Below are positions 22,552-34,405 of a DNA stretch of 64,000 bases, piece after piece. The notes below the pieces were generated by a model. That model was given only the letters and a program-made list of their open reading frames with translations, was not told the origin of the DNA and did not search any database. The translations under genes and the position numbers were made by a program. Origin of the DNA: Boesenbergia rotunda (Eukaryota > Streptophyta > Magnoliopsida > Zingiberales > Zingiberaceae); NCBI GenBank assembly GCA_024364735.1, contig JAGFNQ010004022.1, forward strand, positions 49,841 through 113,840. The letters are read 5' to 3'. Position 1 is the first letter of the stretch. The number at the start of each line of letters is the position of its first letter.

Positions 22552-24034
22552 TGTTGGTGCAAGATGCATCAGTGATGTCCTCCTCTAAGTGTTTAAATGT
22601 TTGACAATATGCTTAAGTCAGTGATACATTAACAAGGGAAGGGTAGTCAAGAAAACAGGACCAAAGTGAACCAATGTCCTAGTTATTCTAGGCACGAAGT
22701 CCTGGTTCGAAGAATTGGGCACTAAGTCCTGATCATGGATTGGGAACTAAGTCCTGGCCGAGGGTTGAGCACCGAAGACCTGGTTCGAGGAATTGGGCAC
22801 TAAGTCCTGGCCGAGGGTTGGGCACCGAAGACTTGGTTCGAGGAATTGGGCACGAAGTCCTGGCCGAGGGTTTGGCACCGATGTCCTGGACCTAGGCTTT
22901 GTGCACGAAGTCTTGGTCCGAGGGATTGAGCAACTTAGCTGAGCGATGACTAAGGACATAAGTAGACACGGGTTGAGGATCGGACGTCTCGAGATCCGAG
23001 AGTATCGAAGGCTAAGTAGAAGTCCACCCGAATGGATTGGGTGGCAACCGTCTCCTGAGATGAGTAGGTTGAAGGCGCGTTCCCGGGGGTGGGAACTTGC
23101 ATCGGTTCGACCTAGGGTTTCGAGGAAATCCGAAGTCAGAACCATTTCGCTAAGGCTAAGGTTGTATATGTGGCTGTTTTGTTTTAATGTATCTTGCAGG
23201 TACCTAGAATGAAAGACAAAGCTGGCAAACAACATGCCACGCGGCTGGAAGACAGGCTGCTAGGCGCCCCCATCATCCAGGGCGCCGCAATGAAAGGAAG
23301 CAAACCACGCTCTTCATTCAGGCGCCCCCTAAGTTACAGGCGCCCTAGTTGAAAGTTGTATCTGCTGCTGCATGTTCAAAGCAGAGATAAGCTTTGACTA
23401 AGTTCATGAGGCGCCTGGAAGGTCCAGGGCACCCTGGTCAAGAGTGTTATCTGTTGCGGCTAGTTCGGCGCGGATATAAACTTTGACCAAGCCCTCTGAG
23501 GCGCCCCAGTGATCACAGGCGCCCTAATGAAGACTATAAAATAGGCTTCGACCCCTCAGCTCGAAACACAACTTTCTGAAACCATTCTATGCTTCCCAAG
23601 TGAGGACAAAGCGCTAACACGAAGCTCTACGACCAGGAGGCTCCAGGAGGAAGTGTGCAGCACTTCGGAGGTCCAGATCGACCGAGTTTCAATCTGTTTG
23701 TTCGGTTTGAGTTTACATTCTACATTTAAATTTATTTATCCTTTTGTTTTGTAACTCTTGCACTGTAAGACGGGTTTCTCCGCCTCCGAAAAGTCCGGAA
23801 AGGAGACCATTAGTGGACGGGTGTTCCCGTGCTTAGGCAATGGAAGTACTGACCCTGGGGGTCTGGAACCAAGTGAAATCCCATGTGCAATTTGTGTCAT
23901 TCTTTATTTTTCTGCTTTATTTTCCGCTGTGCTACTAACTTTGATTAGAATGAATATCGAAAAGTTTATGAAGTTTTCACGAAGATTTTGCGGTCGATAT
24001 TCACCCCCCCTCTATCGACGGCACCGGTCCTACA
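22552..24034 (+). repeat. 5' LTR of Copia-L
   Basis: 1483 bp. Contains two repeat systems: a 53-54-bp minisatellite around CACTAAGTCCTGGCCGAGGG (22690-22920), and a looser array of paired GGCGCC boxes (23264-23527). Compared with the 3' LTR many differences are CG to TG or CA. Confidence 0.92.
22690..22920 (+). repeat. Minisatellite in the Copia-L LTR (also at 27885-28090)
   Basis: Alternating units GGCAC(G/T)AAGTCCTGG and TTCGAGGAATTGGGCAC, with GAGGGTTGGGCACCGAAGAC. About four compound copies in each LTR, with copy-specific changes. Confidence 0.85.
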
Positions 24035-24036
24035 AT

Positions 24037-24048
24037 TGGTATCAGAGC
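24037..24048 (+). other. Primer binding site of Copia-L
   Basis: TGGTATCAGAGC two bases after the 5' LTR, complementary to initiator-Met tRNA. Confidence 0.93.
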
Positions 24049-24088
24049 CAGACCGCTCTTCACCGGACTAACCGCCGACGGAGCAAAG

Positions 24089-25147
24089 GTGTCAGGAGTT
24101 GAGGGGAGCTCAGGGGTCAATCAGGTACAAACTTTTTTAATGTCTGTTTTTAAATTTTATATTACATGTTTCAAGTGTAGGGAGAGAGGGCACTATAAAA
24201 CTCAGTGCCCTACTCGTAAGGCTCGCACTTCACCACCGGAAGCAAAGGAGGCACAAGCGCCCGGAGTCCGGAGGAATAAATGTCACGTACGATGCTTCAA
24301 ATTCGAAAAGTACGGACACTACAAGAATAAGTGTCCGACCAAGGTACGGAAAATTTACGTTCCTAGAAATTAACAAATTCCAGCACAATCATATGGTAAT
24401 TTAGATTATTTTTCTGATAAATTAAAATTAGTACACAGTCAAATTAACATTTTGCATGCTCAATTAGGAAATGTAGATGTTGTTAAAATATCAATAATTA
24501 ATTGTTTAATCCTTCGTGTCAATTCAATGATTTCTGAAATTAATTTTAACAATATTAAAATTAATTCTGATAATATTAAAATTAATTCTGATAATACTAA
24601 AGTTAATTCTGATAATTTTATTGCTAATATTGAAATTAAATCTAATAACTCTGATTTCAAATTCGAAAATATTACTGATAACTATGAATTCAAATTTGAA
24701 AATCTTACTGATAATTCTGAAAATTGAGAGATTAATCCTGAAAATATTGAAAATATTTCTGAGGATATTCTTGAGGCTATTAATGATAATGTTGATGATA
24801 ACTTTGAGGATATTGAAAATGAAATTCTTTTAGATGATAATTTAATTATAGATAATGTTGAAGATTATTACAAAACATTAACTAGTGACCCAAATTACTC
24901 CACCTACTTTGAGGATATTGAAGGATGTAATTTTGAGGATGAGAAGGAAAAGGAATTATCTGAGATCAAGACTATAGTTAATAAAGTTCACAAAGATTCA
25001 AATAAATCAGAAGTTTTAGAAAATTTTGAAAAGATAAATAAAGAAGAAATAGTAAAGGAATCAGAAATTTTTGAAATAACGAAAATAATGAAGCTAAACC
25101 TACAATTATTATCTAACCCAGAAATGTTGAAATTTAAATCTAATTAA
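24089..25147 (+). pseudogene. Copia-L gag-like frame with twin zinc knuckles and an Asn/Asp-rich tail
   Basis: A single frame of 353 codons with two internal stops (TAA at 24371, TGA at 24725). Residues 1-94 hold a good knuckle CFKCRERGHYKTQC and a second, degenerate one, CFKFEKYGHYKNKC, in which the second Cys is Phe. After the first stop comes a repetitive tail with units such as KINSDN and KFENITDN, followed by an acidic stretch rich in Asp, Glu, Asn and Ile. The capsid-like N-terminal part expected of gag is missing. Function in RNA binding follows from the knuckle; the tail has no assignable role. Confidence 0.7.
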
Positions 25148-25520
25148 ATCTTAACAATTTTTATCTTATTTATTTCAATCTTAAATAATCCTGAATAAAT
25201 TAAATTTAATAGTCCTTAATTAACTTAATCTTAATTCTTATTTAATTTAACTTTAAATAATCTTCAATTAATTCAAATTCAATTAATCTTTAATTAATTC
25301 AAATTCAATTAATCTTTAATTAATTCAAATTCTAGTAATTCCTAATTAATTCAATTAACCCTTAATTTAATAACTTCGATTAATTCAACCTCAATTATTT
25401 CTTAATTTAATTAAGTCTTAATTAATTCAACTTCAATTGACTTTAAGTAATTCTTAATTAATTCTGAATTTAGATCCAATTAATTCTTAAGTAACTTAAA
25501 CTCGAATTAAATAAAATCTT
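25148..25520 (+). repeat. Low-complexity TTAATTAATTCAA tract
   Basis: Irregular tandem units AATTAATCTTTAATTAATTC and AAATTCAATTAATC with a period near 25 bp, degrading to both sides. No coding potential. Confidence 0.75.
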
Positions 25521-27746
25521 ACCCAAACCGTAACAATAAATTTAATAAAATTAAATATGTCAAAGTGGATTGGCATATCCGCGGGCTCACACGATATCTA
25601 TCAAATCGGGAATTTGATACATCATTAGAAACATAAGTAAAATAATTTAACTTATTTGACTCATGCATAACTGTCATGCCATGCATATGCAATTTTCTTA
25701 AAATATATGTCATGTCATTCACGTTTAATTTTATGCATGATTTAGAATTGTTATAGGAAAAAAAATAATTGAAACTTGATCAACCTAGTATTAGGTGGAG
25801 GTGAGATGATAGGACGTTAGGGAAGTCGTTTGGTGGAACTAGCTGAAGCTACCGATCCAAAACCTAAGCTAGTTAGACCAAAATTTCTCAAGAACTAATT
25901 TGAAAATGAATTTTCGATAAAAGGCTTTGTCAAGGAAAGGGTTGTTGCTCCAATAAGGCGACGACCAAAGAAGGCCTCTGTGCCTCGCCAAGACCTGCAA
26001 GCCGATTACCAAAAATCAAATTCACTTTACTATTTGATAAATTTGAATCTAACACAAGTTTCAATTAAATCTTAGATTTAACAATTAATTAAGAAAAATA
26101 ATTCAAGCATCTCACAATGCACCCATAAGACAACCATTCTTACTATATTGAGATATCTATAATAAGTGAGATGTTAAGGATTAATAAATTAAAAAATATT
26201 TTTTTATAATTATTTTCCAAAACTATTAGAATATTTTTCTAAAAATCTATTTTCAAAATAGTACTTTAACATAATAATGTTTTTATGAATTTCATGATTG
26301 TCTGATTGCTTATACATATTATAGATTTTCAAAAATTATATTCTTTTGAAAAATTGTTTGACCTACACAATTAGACACAAGCCTCTTAGGTCAACACTAA
26401 AGTCCCCTAAGGCACATAAATAGAGTCAAATGATACAAGGGAGTGTTTTATTCTTTTAAAGTTTTCTTTATCTTTCAAAACAATTGTGCCTTGAAAATCA
26501 CTATCTTTTAAAAATATCTTTCAAAAAATATGCCTTAATTACTATCACTTATGTTTTCAAAAAAGCTCATGCTTTAAAAGTTATTCATATTCCAAATTGA
26601 ATTTTCTAAAAACTTATCTTCTTAAAAATTACCATATTGTCATTCAAAGTTATTCTTTTGATTTTGATAAACCCTAAAGACACAGAGGCGGTCTACTTGA
26701 TGATCTACAAGGACTCCTAGGATGTGTCAAATTTAGGGGGAGTCTAAGTCAAAAGAAGATTTTCTGACAAGTATTTTTCAAAACTATTTTTTTAATTCTT
26801 TTGGGCTAAAACCAAACCCTAAAGACTCAAAGGAAGAGTACTTGTGGTCAACAAGCTTTCTAGGGCTGGGTCAAGTTTAGGAGGAGGTCAAACTGAAAGA
26901 ATTATTAAATATTTCAAAATAATATGTTTTCATGTACTGTATTGTTTAAATCCTTCTGAAAACATAAGGGAGTTTGTTAAAATAATGTCATCTTTTATGA
27001 AAATATAATACTATCACATTCAAATATTTTTTGTTTATAAAATTCTTTCGAAAAATAATATTTACTTGAGTTTGAAGAATTTCCATGGCACATAGGGAAA
27101 TGTCCTTGTAGTTAACAAGGTTTCCTAGGATTGCGTCAGACTGGAAAAGAAACCAAGTCAAGTAAAATATTATGTTTTCAAATATCCTTCAAAAATGCAT
27201 GATGTTTTTCTAAAGTACTTATGTGTTTCAAGCTCAATATATTTTTTCTAAAGTACTTGAATTTTTCAAAAACTCAATATATTTTTTCTAAAGTACTTGA
27301 ACCTTTCAAAAGCTCAATATATTTTTAAAGTGCTTGAATTTCTCAAAAGCTCAATAAATTTTTCAACAATACTTGTATTTTTCAAAATATTCAAAATATG
27401 TTTTGAAAATCTTTCTCAATTGAAAATTTTCTAAGACAAAATTTTCAATGTCTTCTGAAAGTACAAAATTGACTTTTCCACAATACTTTTCAAAGTGTAA
27501 TGTTTTGGAGTAATTATTTAGCCCTTTGCTATGCTTTCAACGATTTATACTAAGTACGTTCAAACGAAAAAAAAATATTTTCATTGTTGGTGCAAGTGTT
27601 TTGGTGATTTTTGATGTATGACAAAGGAGGAGAGTGAGCTTAAGTTAGAAAATTTTAATTTTTTTCAACGATCAATGAAAATCAAAATGTTAGCCCTTTC
27701 AACCAATCTAACTTAAGATATTAACAAACATCAAAAAGGGGGAGAT
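25521..27746 (+). other. Non-coding interior of Copia-L
   Basis: AT-rich and stop-dense in the frames I read, without recognisable pol motifs. Three imperfect copies of a block of about 85 bp occur at 26670-26760, 26814-26900 and 27080-27165, each with CCTAGGA or TCTAGGG followed by a GTCAA or GTCAGA motif. A second repeat array lies at 27205-27390. It ends in the polypurine tract AAAAAGGGGGAGAT (27733-27746). Confidence 0.7.
27205..27390 (+). repeat. Minisatellite of 40-50-bp units in Copia-L
   Basis: Four to five copies built from TTTCTAAAGTACTTGAA and AAAAGCTCAATATATTTT, with variation in the T runs. Confidence 0.8.
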
Positions 27747-29206
27747 TGTTGGTGCAAGATGCATCAATGATGTCCTCCTCTAAGTGTTTCAATATTTGAC
27801 AATATGCTTAAGTCAATGATACATTGAACAAGGGAAGGGTTGTCAAGAAAACTAGACTAAAGTGAACCAAAGTACTAGTTATCCTAGGCACGAAGTCCTG
27901 GTTCGAAGAATTGGGCACTATGTCCTGGTCGAGGGTTGGGCACCGAAGACTTGGTTTGAGGAATTGAGCACTAAGTCTTGGCCGAGGGTTGGGCACCGAA
28001 GACCTGGATCGAGGAATTGGGCACGAAGTACTGACCGAGGGTTGGGCACCGAAGTCCTGGACCTAGGGTTTGGGCACGAAGTCATGGTCCGAGGGATTCG
28101 GCAACTTAGCTGAGCGATGACTAAGGACATAAGTAGAGACGGGTTGAGGTTCGGACGTCTCAAGATCTGAGAGTATCGAAGGCTAAGTAAAAGTCCACCC
28201 GATTGGACTGGGTGGCAACCATCTTCTGAGAGGAGTAGGTTGAAGGCACGTTCCCATGAGTGGGAACTTGTGTCGGTTCGACCTAGGGTTTCGAGGAAAT
28301 CCGAAGTCAAAACCAGTTCGCTAAGGCTAAGGTTGTATATGTGCTTGCTTTGTATTAATGTATCTTACAGGTAGCTAGAATGAAAGATAAAGCAGGCAAA
28401 CAACACACCATGCAGCTGGAAGCCAGGCTGCTAGGCACCCCCTTCATCCAGGGCGCCTCAATGAAAGGAAGCAAACCACGCTCTTCATTCAGGTGCCCCC
28501 TATGTTACAGGAACCCTGGTTGAAAGCTGTATCTGCTGTTGCGAGTTCAAAGCAGAGATAAGCTTTGACCACATTCAATGAGGCTCCTGGAAGGTCCAGG
28601 GCACCCTGTTCAAGAGTGTTATCTGCTGCGGCTAGTTCGGCGTGGAGATAAACATTGACCAAGCCCTCTGAGGCGCCCCAGTGATCACAGGCGCCCTAAT
28701 GAAGACTATAAAATGGGCTTCGACCCCTCAGCTCGAAACACAACTTTCCGAAACCATTCTATGCTTCCCAAGTGACGACAAAGTGCTAACACGAAGCTCT
28801 ACGACCAGGAGGCTGCAGGAGGAAGTGTGTAGCACTTCGGAGGTCCAGATCGGTCGAGTTTCAATCTGTTTGTTCAGTTTGAGTTTACATTCTGCATTTA
28901 AATTTATTTATCCTTTTGTTTGTAACTCTTGCACTGTAAGATGGGGTTCTCCGCCTCCGGAAAGTCCAGAAAGGAGACCATTAGTGGACGGGCGTTCCCA
29001 AGCTTAGGCCATGGATGTACTGACCCTGGGGGTCGGGAACCAAGTGAAATCCCGTGTGCAATTTGTGTCGTTCTTTATTTTTCTGCTTTATTTTCCTTTG
29101 TGCTACTAACTTTCATTAGAACGAATATCGAAAAGTTAACAAAGTTTCCACGAAGATTTTACGGTCAATATTCACCCCCCCCTCTATCGACGACACCGGT
29201 CCTACA
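27747..29206 (+). repeat. 3' LTR of Copia-L
   Basis: 1460 bp, starting TGTTGGTGCAAG and ending CCGGTCCTACA. It is preceded by the polypurine tract and followed by the target copy ATATG. Visibly more diverged from its partner than the Copia-C LTRs are from each other, so Copia-L is the older insertion. Confidence 0.92.
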
Positions 29207-29211
29207 ATATG

Positions 29212-29864
29212 GTCAAATATGTCGACAATTTATTGGGGGTTAAGAATTTCAACATTTAAGGATGTGCCATATCGTATTAGTAGTAGTACTCGTACCTGCT
29301 ACTACTAATTGGGTGTGGTCATATCAACACTAATGCACTGGACCACATCTGAGTTTTGTCCTCTCTTGCTCCTAGAGCCCTTTGCATACAATCGCTTAAC
29401 TCTCTCTTATAATAAGTTTGCTTATGTAAGATAATTTATTGTATATGTTATAATACGTTATAACCTGCATTGTGGTTAATTTCATACAAATATGTGGTGA
29501 AGTTGTGTATAGGGCCCCTTACAGTAATAAGGATCTACTCTCGAGAAGTAATCGAGTATGAAAACGTCGTTCATTCGGTAACTATTGTATATATCAGAAC
29601 TTCGGATGTTGTTGGGTTGAACGATGTGAAGAATAATGTGAATCTTGTATCTTTAAACTTGGTGTGCCAACTAGTGATTGGGTAGACGCAAGAGAAGCGT
29701 AGGGGATCCATAACCCACAGAGAGCGTTAAAGATTAACAGACTCACTTGGTCACTTAGTGCATGTAGTAGTCTTCAGTATTTGAACTGATTAAACAAGCT
29801 ATTCTTCATTGCCCGCACTTAAGTATGAAATTTGGGGGACCAGATTTTTGTTAGTGGGGGAGAA
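29212..29864 (+). other. 3' interior of Ty3-O
   Basis: Continuation of Ty3-O after Copia-L. No frame is supported. It ends in a purine tract AGTGGGGGAGAA (29853-29864), homologous to the Ty3-G tract at 46025-46037, which fixes this as the 3' end of a Ty3 element. Confidence 0.6.
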
Positions 29865-30212
29865 TGTTAAATCAGAAAGAAAATGTAAATGTATAAGAAA
29901 TCTAATTTTAAGTGGGGGGGGCAAGTTGCAAATACTAGAAAGAGGAGGGTATAAGTGCAAAATGTCCCACTTAAGTTCAGTTTCTTATCCTCACCAATTC
30001 CTCCTCAATCTCTTGCATTTTCCATCACTAAGGCTATCAGCCAAACCCCTCTTCCTCTCCTTCTCGCTTCGATGTCGTACCACCTGATGTCCACCAAGCG
30101 AAGCTGCCTTCGTCGCCGGGGCAACACGAGCAATGACCGTGGTTGGCGTCTACATCACCACCGTGAGTGACAAATGAATCACCGCCTCCTTGTCTACGGT
30201 TGTGGCCGATCG
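29865..30212 (+). repeat. Start of the Ty3-O 3' LTR
   Basis: Begins TGTTAAATCAGAAAG; compare TGTTAAATCTGAAAC at 46038 and TGTTAAATCCGAAAC at 35417. It is truncated here by the insertion of Copia-S at 30213; the rest should lie to the right of the Copia-S 5' end, outside the window. Confidence 0.75.
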
Positions 30213-30996
30213 TGTTAGATCGTGTCGCCCAACTCAGAGGGGGGGGTGAATAGTTGCTTTCAATTTTCTCTACAAAACTTATTAGCCAATCACAAATTAA
30301 ACCAATAAAAATGATAAGAACAATGCTAACACCATTGTTTACTTGGTACCCACCTAAGAGAGGTGACTAATCGAAGGATCCACACGCACACACAAGCTCA
30401 ACTATGAAAAACCTCCTTCAAGGTGGACAAAACCTTCACAAGGTTGCCCTCTTCCTCTTTACAAGATGGAATTAAGATTGAGAGGAAGAGTTGGAGACTT
30501 TTAGCACAAACACCACCCTGGTACCCTCAAGAACCGTGCCTTTGTCTTGCCCAAAAGTCACCCTTTAAATAGAGTAAACGATGACTCAAAAAACCATCCA
30601 GCCCGATACCAGTCGATTGCCCCATGGGCAGTCGACTGATGTCTCGGGAAGTTCTGGCAGCCGACTGATTTCCTCCCAGTCGACTGCCCAGCTTACACAA
30701 GCACTCCTCCCCACTCCAATGACCCTCCTTCACGAGTGCCTTCAAGTATACTCCCTTGGCTTGCCTCCATGCCACCCTTCATGTGTACCCTTTGAAGTCC
30801 ATTTCCCGGCTTGCCCTTGGAGTTTTCTTCCCTGGACTCTCGGCCCTCGGATGTGTCCTCCACGAGTGACTCACCAAGTCCTGCAAGACTTATTCACACA
30901 TATCAAAACAATATAACACCCTAACCTTAACCATATTGACACACACATATCAAAACCATGATCTTCCCGATCATACTTGGGTTGATTGCCCCAACA
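30213..30996 (-). repeat. 3' LTR of Copia-S
   Basis: 784 bp, starting TGTTAGATCGTG and ending ATTGCCCCAACA. The minus-strand polypurine tract AAAAAGGGGGAGAT (30997-31010) abuts it. Two perfect CAGTCGACTG palindromes (30629-30638 and 30677-30686) and two near copies lie in its middle. Confidence 0.88.
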
Positions 30997-31010
30997 ATCT
31001 CCCCCTTTTT

Positions 31011-31807
31011 GATGTGTGGCAATATGTTTAAGTTAGGCAAAAACAACAACAATTGAAAATACAAGACATAGTAAAAACCAAGAGGTAACCTCCTCCTTAA
31101 CCTATGCCCTCTCCCATTTTCAATTTTCATCATAACCAAAATTCAACCACAAGTTAAGTTCCAAACCTAACTTAAACCTCCCAATTCTCCCCCTTTGACA
31201 CTATCAAAAGGATTGCCCGAAGTAATATTAACCAATGGAATCAAATGGGAGAAGTTTTCATTTCTGAAAAAACCCCTAATTTCTTGAAATCAGAAATGTC
31301 AATCGACTGCTCCTGAGGCAGTCGACTGATACTCTTTAGTCTGAAATTTCAAGTTTTGTGCCGAATTTCAGAAACTCACCAAAAATTTCAAAAAATTCCA
31401 AAAATTATGAAAATTTGCAAACATGTTTCATATGATATATTCTAATAGGAAAAAATATTACTTCACGAAAAATTCAAACATGTTTGACTTTTTGATAAAA
31501 GTTCAAATTCCTTGAAAAACTCTAACATTGTACCAAAGTTCCAACCTAGTTTTGAAATCATACATTTTTCAAACTCATGGCATATCAAATAAACACAGAA
31601 ATATTTTCAAATTGTTTAAAATGTCCAACTATGATCTTTGGGCAAGATGTCCATTAATTTAATATTTGCTTTCCCCATAGTTGGTCTATTTTTAATACTT
31701 TCGATACATCTTATAACCCATCAATATGTCATAAGCATAAGTGAATCATTTGTATCATCCTAAAGAATCATGCACCACCTTCCTATTGTATTACTCCAAG
31801 GCCCATT
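31011..31807 (-). other. 3' untranslated interior of Copia-S
   Basis: AT-rich, with no supported frame. Another CAGTCGACTG palindrome lies at 31319-31328 with a near copy at 31299, the same pairing as in the LTR. Confidence 0.6.
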
Positions 31808-32767
31808 CTATAATTCTACAAAACACATACCAAGTCCCCTTCTTAAAGATGTGAATTCCACTTCGGGAATAGGTTTGGTAAATATCTCGGCAAGGTTAGA
31901 CTTTGATTCAACATAATGCAATTCTATGTCACCCCTTGCCACATGATCCATAATGAAGTGATGCTTCACTTCAATGTGTTTTGTCCTAGAATGATGAACT
32001 GAATTTTTAGTCAAATTAATAGTACTTACATTGTCACATAAAACCCTACCCTTGGAGTAATGAAGCTCATAATCCTCTAAGGTATGCATGATCCAAAGGA
32101 GTTGAGACACACAACCACCCATTGTTATATATTTAGCCTCGGTTGTTGATAAGGCAACACATGGTTACTTCCTACTACTCCAACTAACTAAATATGACCC
32201 AATAAATTGACAACCTCCACTAGTACTCTTCCTATCTAATTTACAACCCACATAATCTGAGTCGGTGTATCCAAATAGTTCAATGTTTGGAGTCCTAGGA
32301 TACCACAGACCGACATTAAGTGTACCCTTAATATACCTTAAGATCCTCTTTACTACCACTAGGTGAGACTCTTTGGCAGATGATTGATACCTTGCACACA
32401 TACCTACCACAAATAATATATCCGGTCTACTAGCAGTTAGGTACAATAAGCTACCAATCAAGCTCCTATATTATTTTGGGTTTACTACTTTTCCTTCAAG
32501 ATCACTATCTATTTTAACATTTGTTCCTATAGGGGTAGATACTAACTTAGCATTTTCTAATTCAAATTTCTTTATGATTTCCCTAGCATATTTGGTTTGA
32601 TAAACATGATTCCCTTCATTTGTTTGTTTGACTTGTAATCCCAAAAAGAAAGTCAATTCTCCCACAAGACTCATCTCAATCTCATTTTCCATACATTTAA
32701 TAAACTCATGTAGAAATTCACTATTTGTTGACCCAAAAATAATATCATCAACATAAACTTGGGCCAC
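31808..32767 (-). pseudogene. Copia-S RNase H and end of reverse transcriptase
   Basis: Three minus-strand stretches in one frame: 32767-32471 with reverse transcriptase catalytic motif YVDDIIFGSTN and FFLGLQVKQ; 32461-32165 with IGSLLYLTASRPDI and GYTDSDYVGC (the start of RNase H); and 32122-31808 with LCDNVSTINLTKN and RTKHIEVKHHFI. Stops separate them. Order and motifs are those of copia pol ends. Not translatable as a unit. Confidence 0.9.
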
Positions 32768-33396
32768 AAAGATGTCCTTATCCTTAGATTTTAGGAATAA
32801 AGTTGGATCATTTGTACCTCTCCTAAAACCCTTGGATACTAAAAATGATGAAAGCCATTCATATCAAGCTTGGGGAGCTTGTTTCAATCCATACAAGATT
32901 TTTCTTAGTTTATAGACATGACTAGGGTAGTTTGGGTTTTCAAATCTGGGTGGTTGCTCTACATATACTTCTTCCTTAATGACCCCATTAAGGAATGCCG
33001 ACTTCACATCCATTTAATGAAGTGTGAAACCCATGTGAGCGGCATATGCTAATAAAATTCTAATAGACTCTAATCTAGCCACGGGGCATATGTCTCATCA
33101 TAGTCAAGACCCTCAACTTGATTAAACCCCCTTGCTACCAACCTAGCCTTGTTTCTAGTAATTTTTCCTTGATCATCTAACTTGTTCCTAAAGACCCATC
33201 TTGTGGTGACAATGGTACAATCATTGGTTCTAGGAACTAACTCCCATACTTCACTCCTCTCAAATTGATTCAATTCTTCTTGCATGGCTATAACCCAATC
33301 CACATCACCTAAAGCTTCATTAATAGATTTTGGCTCAAGTTGGGAAATCAAGGCAATTTGACTACTATGTTCCCTAAAGTAAGACCTAGTCCTCAC
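32768..33396 (-). pseudogene. Copia-S reverse transcriptase, N-terminal part
   Basis: 33396-33070 encodes MRTRSYFRE, then KSINEALGDVDWVIAMQEEL, WVFRNKLD and ARGFNQVEGLDYDETYAP. 32768-33069 continues the domain with several stops and at least one frameshift; FLNG- and SLYGLKQ-like traces can be read in pieces. Homologous to Copia-A residues around 2760-3300 but of a different lineage. Confidence 0.85.
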
Positions 33397-33874
33397 CCCT
33401 TGAGTAACATCTCCAACTATTTGATCAATGGGATGATCTTGGTGGTGCCTTAGGGTCCTAGAGATTACGGGCTCACTTACTACATGATGGTCATCCTCTA
33501 ATGCACTTCCCCCTCCCCTTGATCAATGCCCCCCAAATGTAAGTCTTGAACTTCTTGGGAAAGGGGTTGGCTTTCTTCTATGTCCTTATCAATAGAGGAT
33601 TTCCTAGGATAAGTGTTATTAGACTCATCATAATCTACATTGGATGACTCCTCAATCACCTTGGTTCTTTTGTTATACACTCTATATCCCCTACTAGTGG
33701 ATGAATATCCAACCAAGATCCCCTAATCTGCCTTAGATTCAAAATTTCCTCAAATCATCCTTAGTGTTCAAAATGTAGACCTTATACTCAAAAAACCCTA
33801 AAATAGTGAATTTGTGAAATTCTCCCATTTCACAACTCAAATGGGGGTTTTCCTAAAAACCTATAAATTAAGAC
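33397..33874 (-). pseudogene. Copia-S integrase C-terminal linker
   Basis: 33716-33498 reads MVGYSSTSRGYRVYNKRTK, a typical end of a copia integrase, followed by an acidic, Ser-rich linker towards reverse transcriptase. Flanking parts are interrupted by stops and shifts. Confidence 0.75.
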
Positions 33875-34405
33875 TCAGTTTTGGATGTAGCAAGCGGTAT
33901 TTATCGCTTCTGCCCAAAAATAGCTAGGTAGACAATAGGCATTCATCATAGTACTAGCGGCTCCTTGTAAAGCTCTATTCCTTCTTTCAACCACACCATT
34001 TTGTTGAGGGGTTCTCAGATATGAAAATTCATGTTTGTACCCATTTTCTAAATAAAAGTGTGAGAAGTTTGAATTTTCAAACACCCCACCATGGTCACTC
34101 CTAATTCGGTTGATCTTGAGGTGTTTCTCATTTTCAACTCGTTTACTAAATCCTACAAATATCTCTAAAGTATCATCCTTATGTTTCATGAAATACACCC
34201 AAGTATATCTAGAGTAGTCATCTACAATTACCAAGCAATACTTACTCCCTATTATTGAAGGTGTACTATGGCAATCAAACAAATCCAAATGCAATAATTC
34301 TAAAGGTAAAGAAGTGCTAGTTAAGGTTTTACCTTTGTGTGATGATTTTGATTGCTTACCCTCTTGGCATGCATCACACATCTTGTTCTTTTCATACTTG
34401 ATCAT
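33875..34405 (-). pseudogene. Copia-S integrase core
   Basis: Reads KNKMCDACQEGKQ (the two Cys of the zinc-binding HHCC), HLDLFDCHSTP (first catalytic Asp), RSDHGGVFEN (second) and TPQQNGVVERRN (catalytic Glu). Residues Asp, Asp and Glu are all kept, although the usual Arg after SD is His. The frame differs from the upstream piece, showing an indel near 34400. Confidence 0.88.

Larger units (their letters stand above)
22552..29206 (+). mobile_element. Copia-L: large non-autonomous copia-like element
   Basis: A complete element bounded by LTRs 22552-24034 and 27747-29206, each starting TGTTGGTGCAAG and ending GGTCCTACA, with the 5-bp target ATATG on both sides (22547-22551 and 29207-29211). 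The primer site and polypurine tract are in place. The 3.7-kb interior holds a degraded gag-like frame at its left end and otherwise only AT-rich, repeat-bearing sequence with no pol. The LTR start, primer site and AAAAAGGGGGAGAT tract resemble SIRE-type copia elements; that assignment is inferred. Confidence 0.92.

Noticed and set aside
22747..23235. 162-codon minus-strand frame in the Copia-L LTR
   Set aside because: Runs through the LTR minisatellite, and the partner LTR shows a different, broken version (27808-28310).
24452..24727. Asn-rich frame as a separate prion-like gene
   Set aside because: It is in the same frame as the knuckle-coding segment upstream and is separated only by a stop, so it is treated as part of the Copia-L gag-like pseudogene.
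30581..30916. 111-codon plus-strand frame in the Copia-S 3' LTR
   Set aside because: LTR sequence, antisense to the element, with no domain signature.
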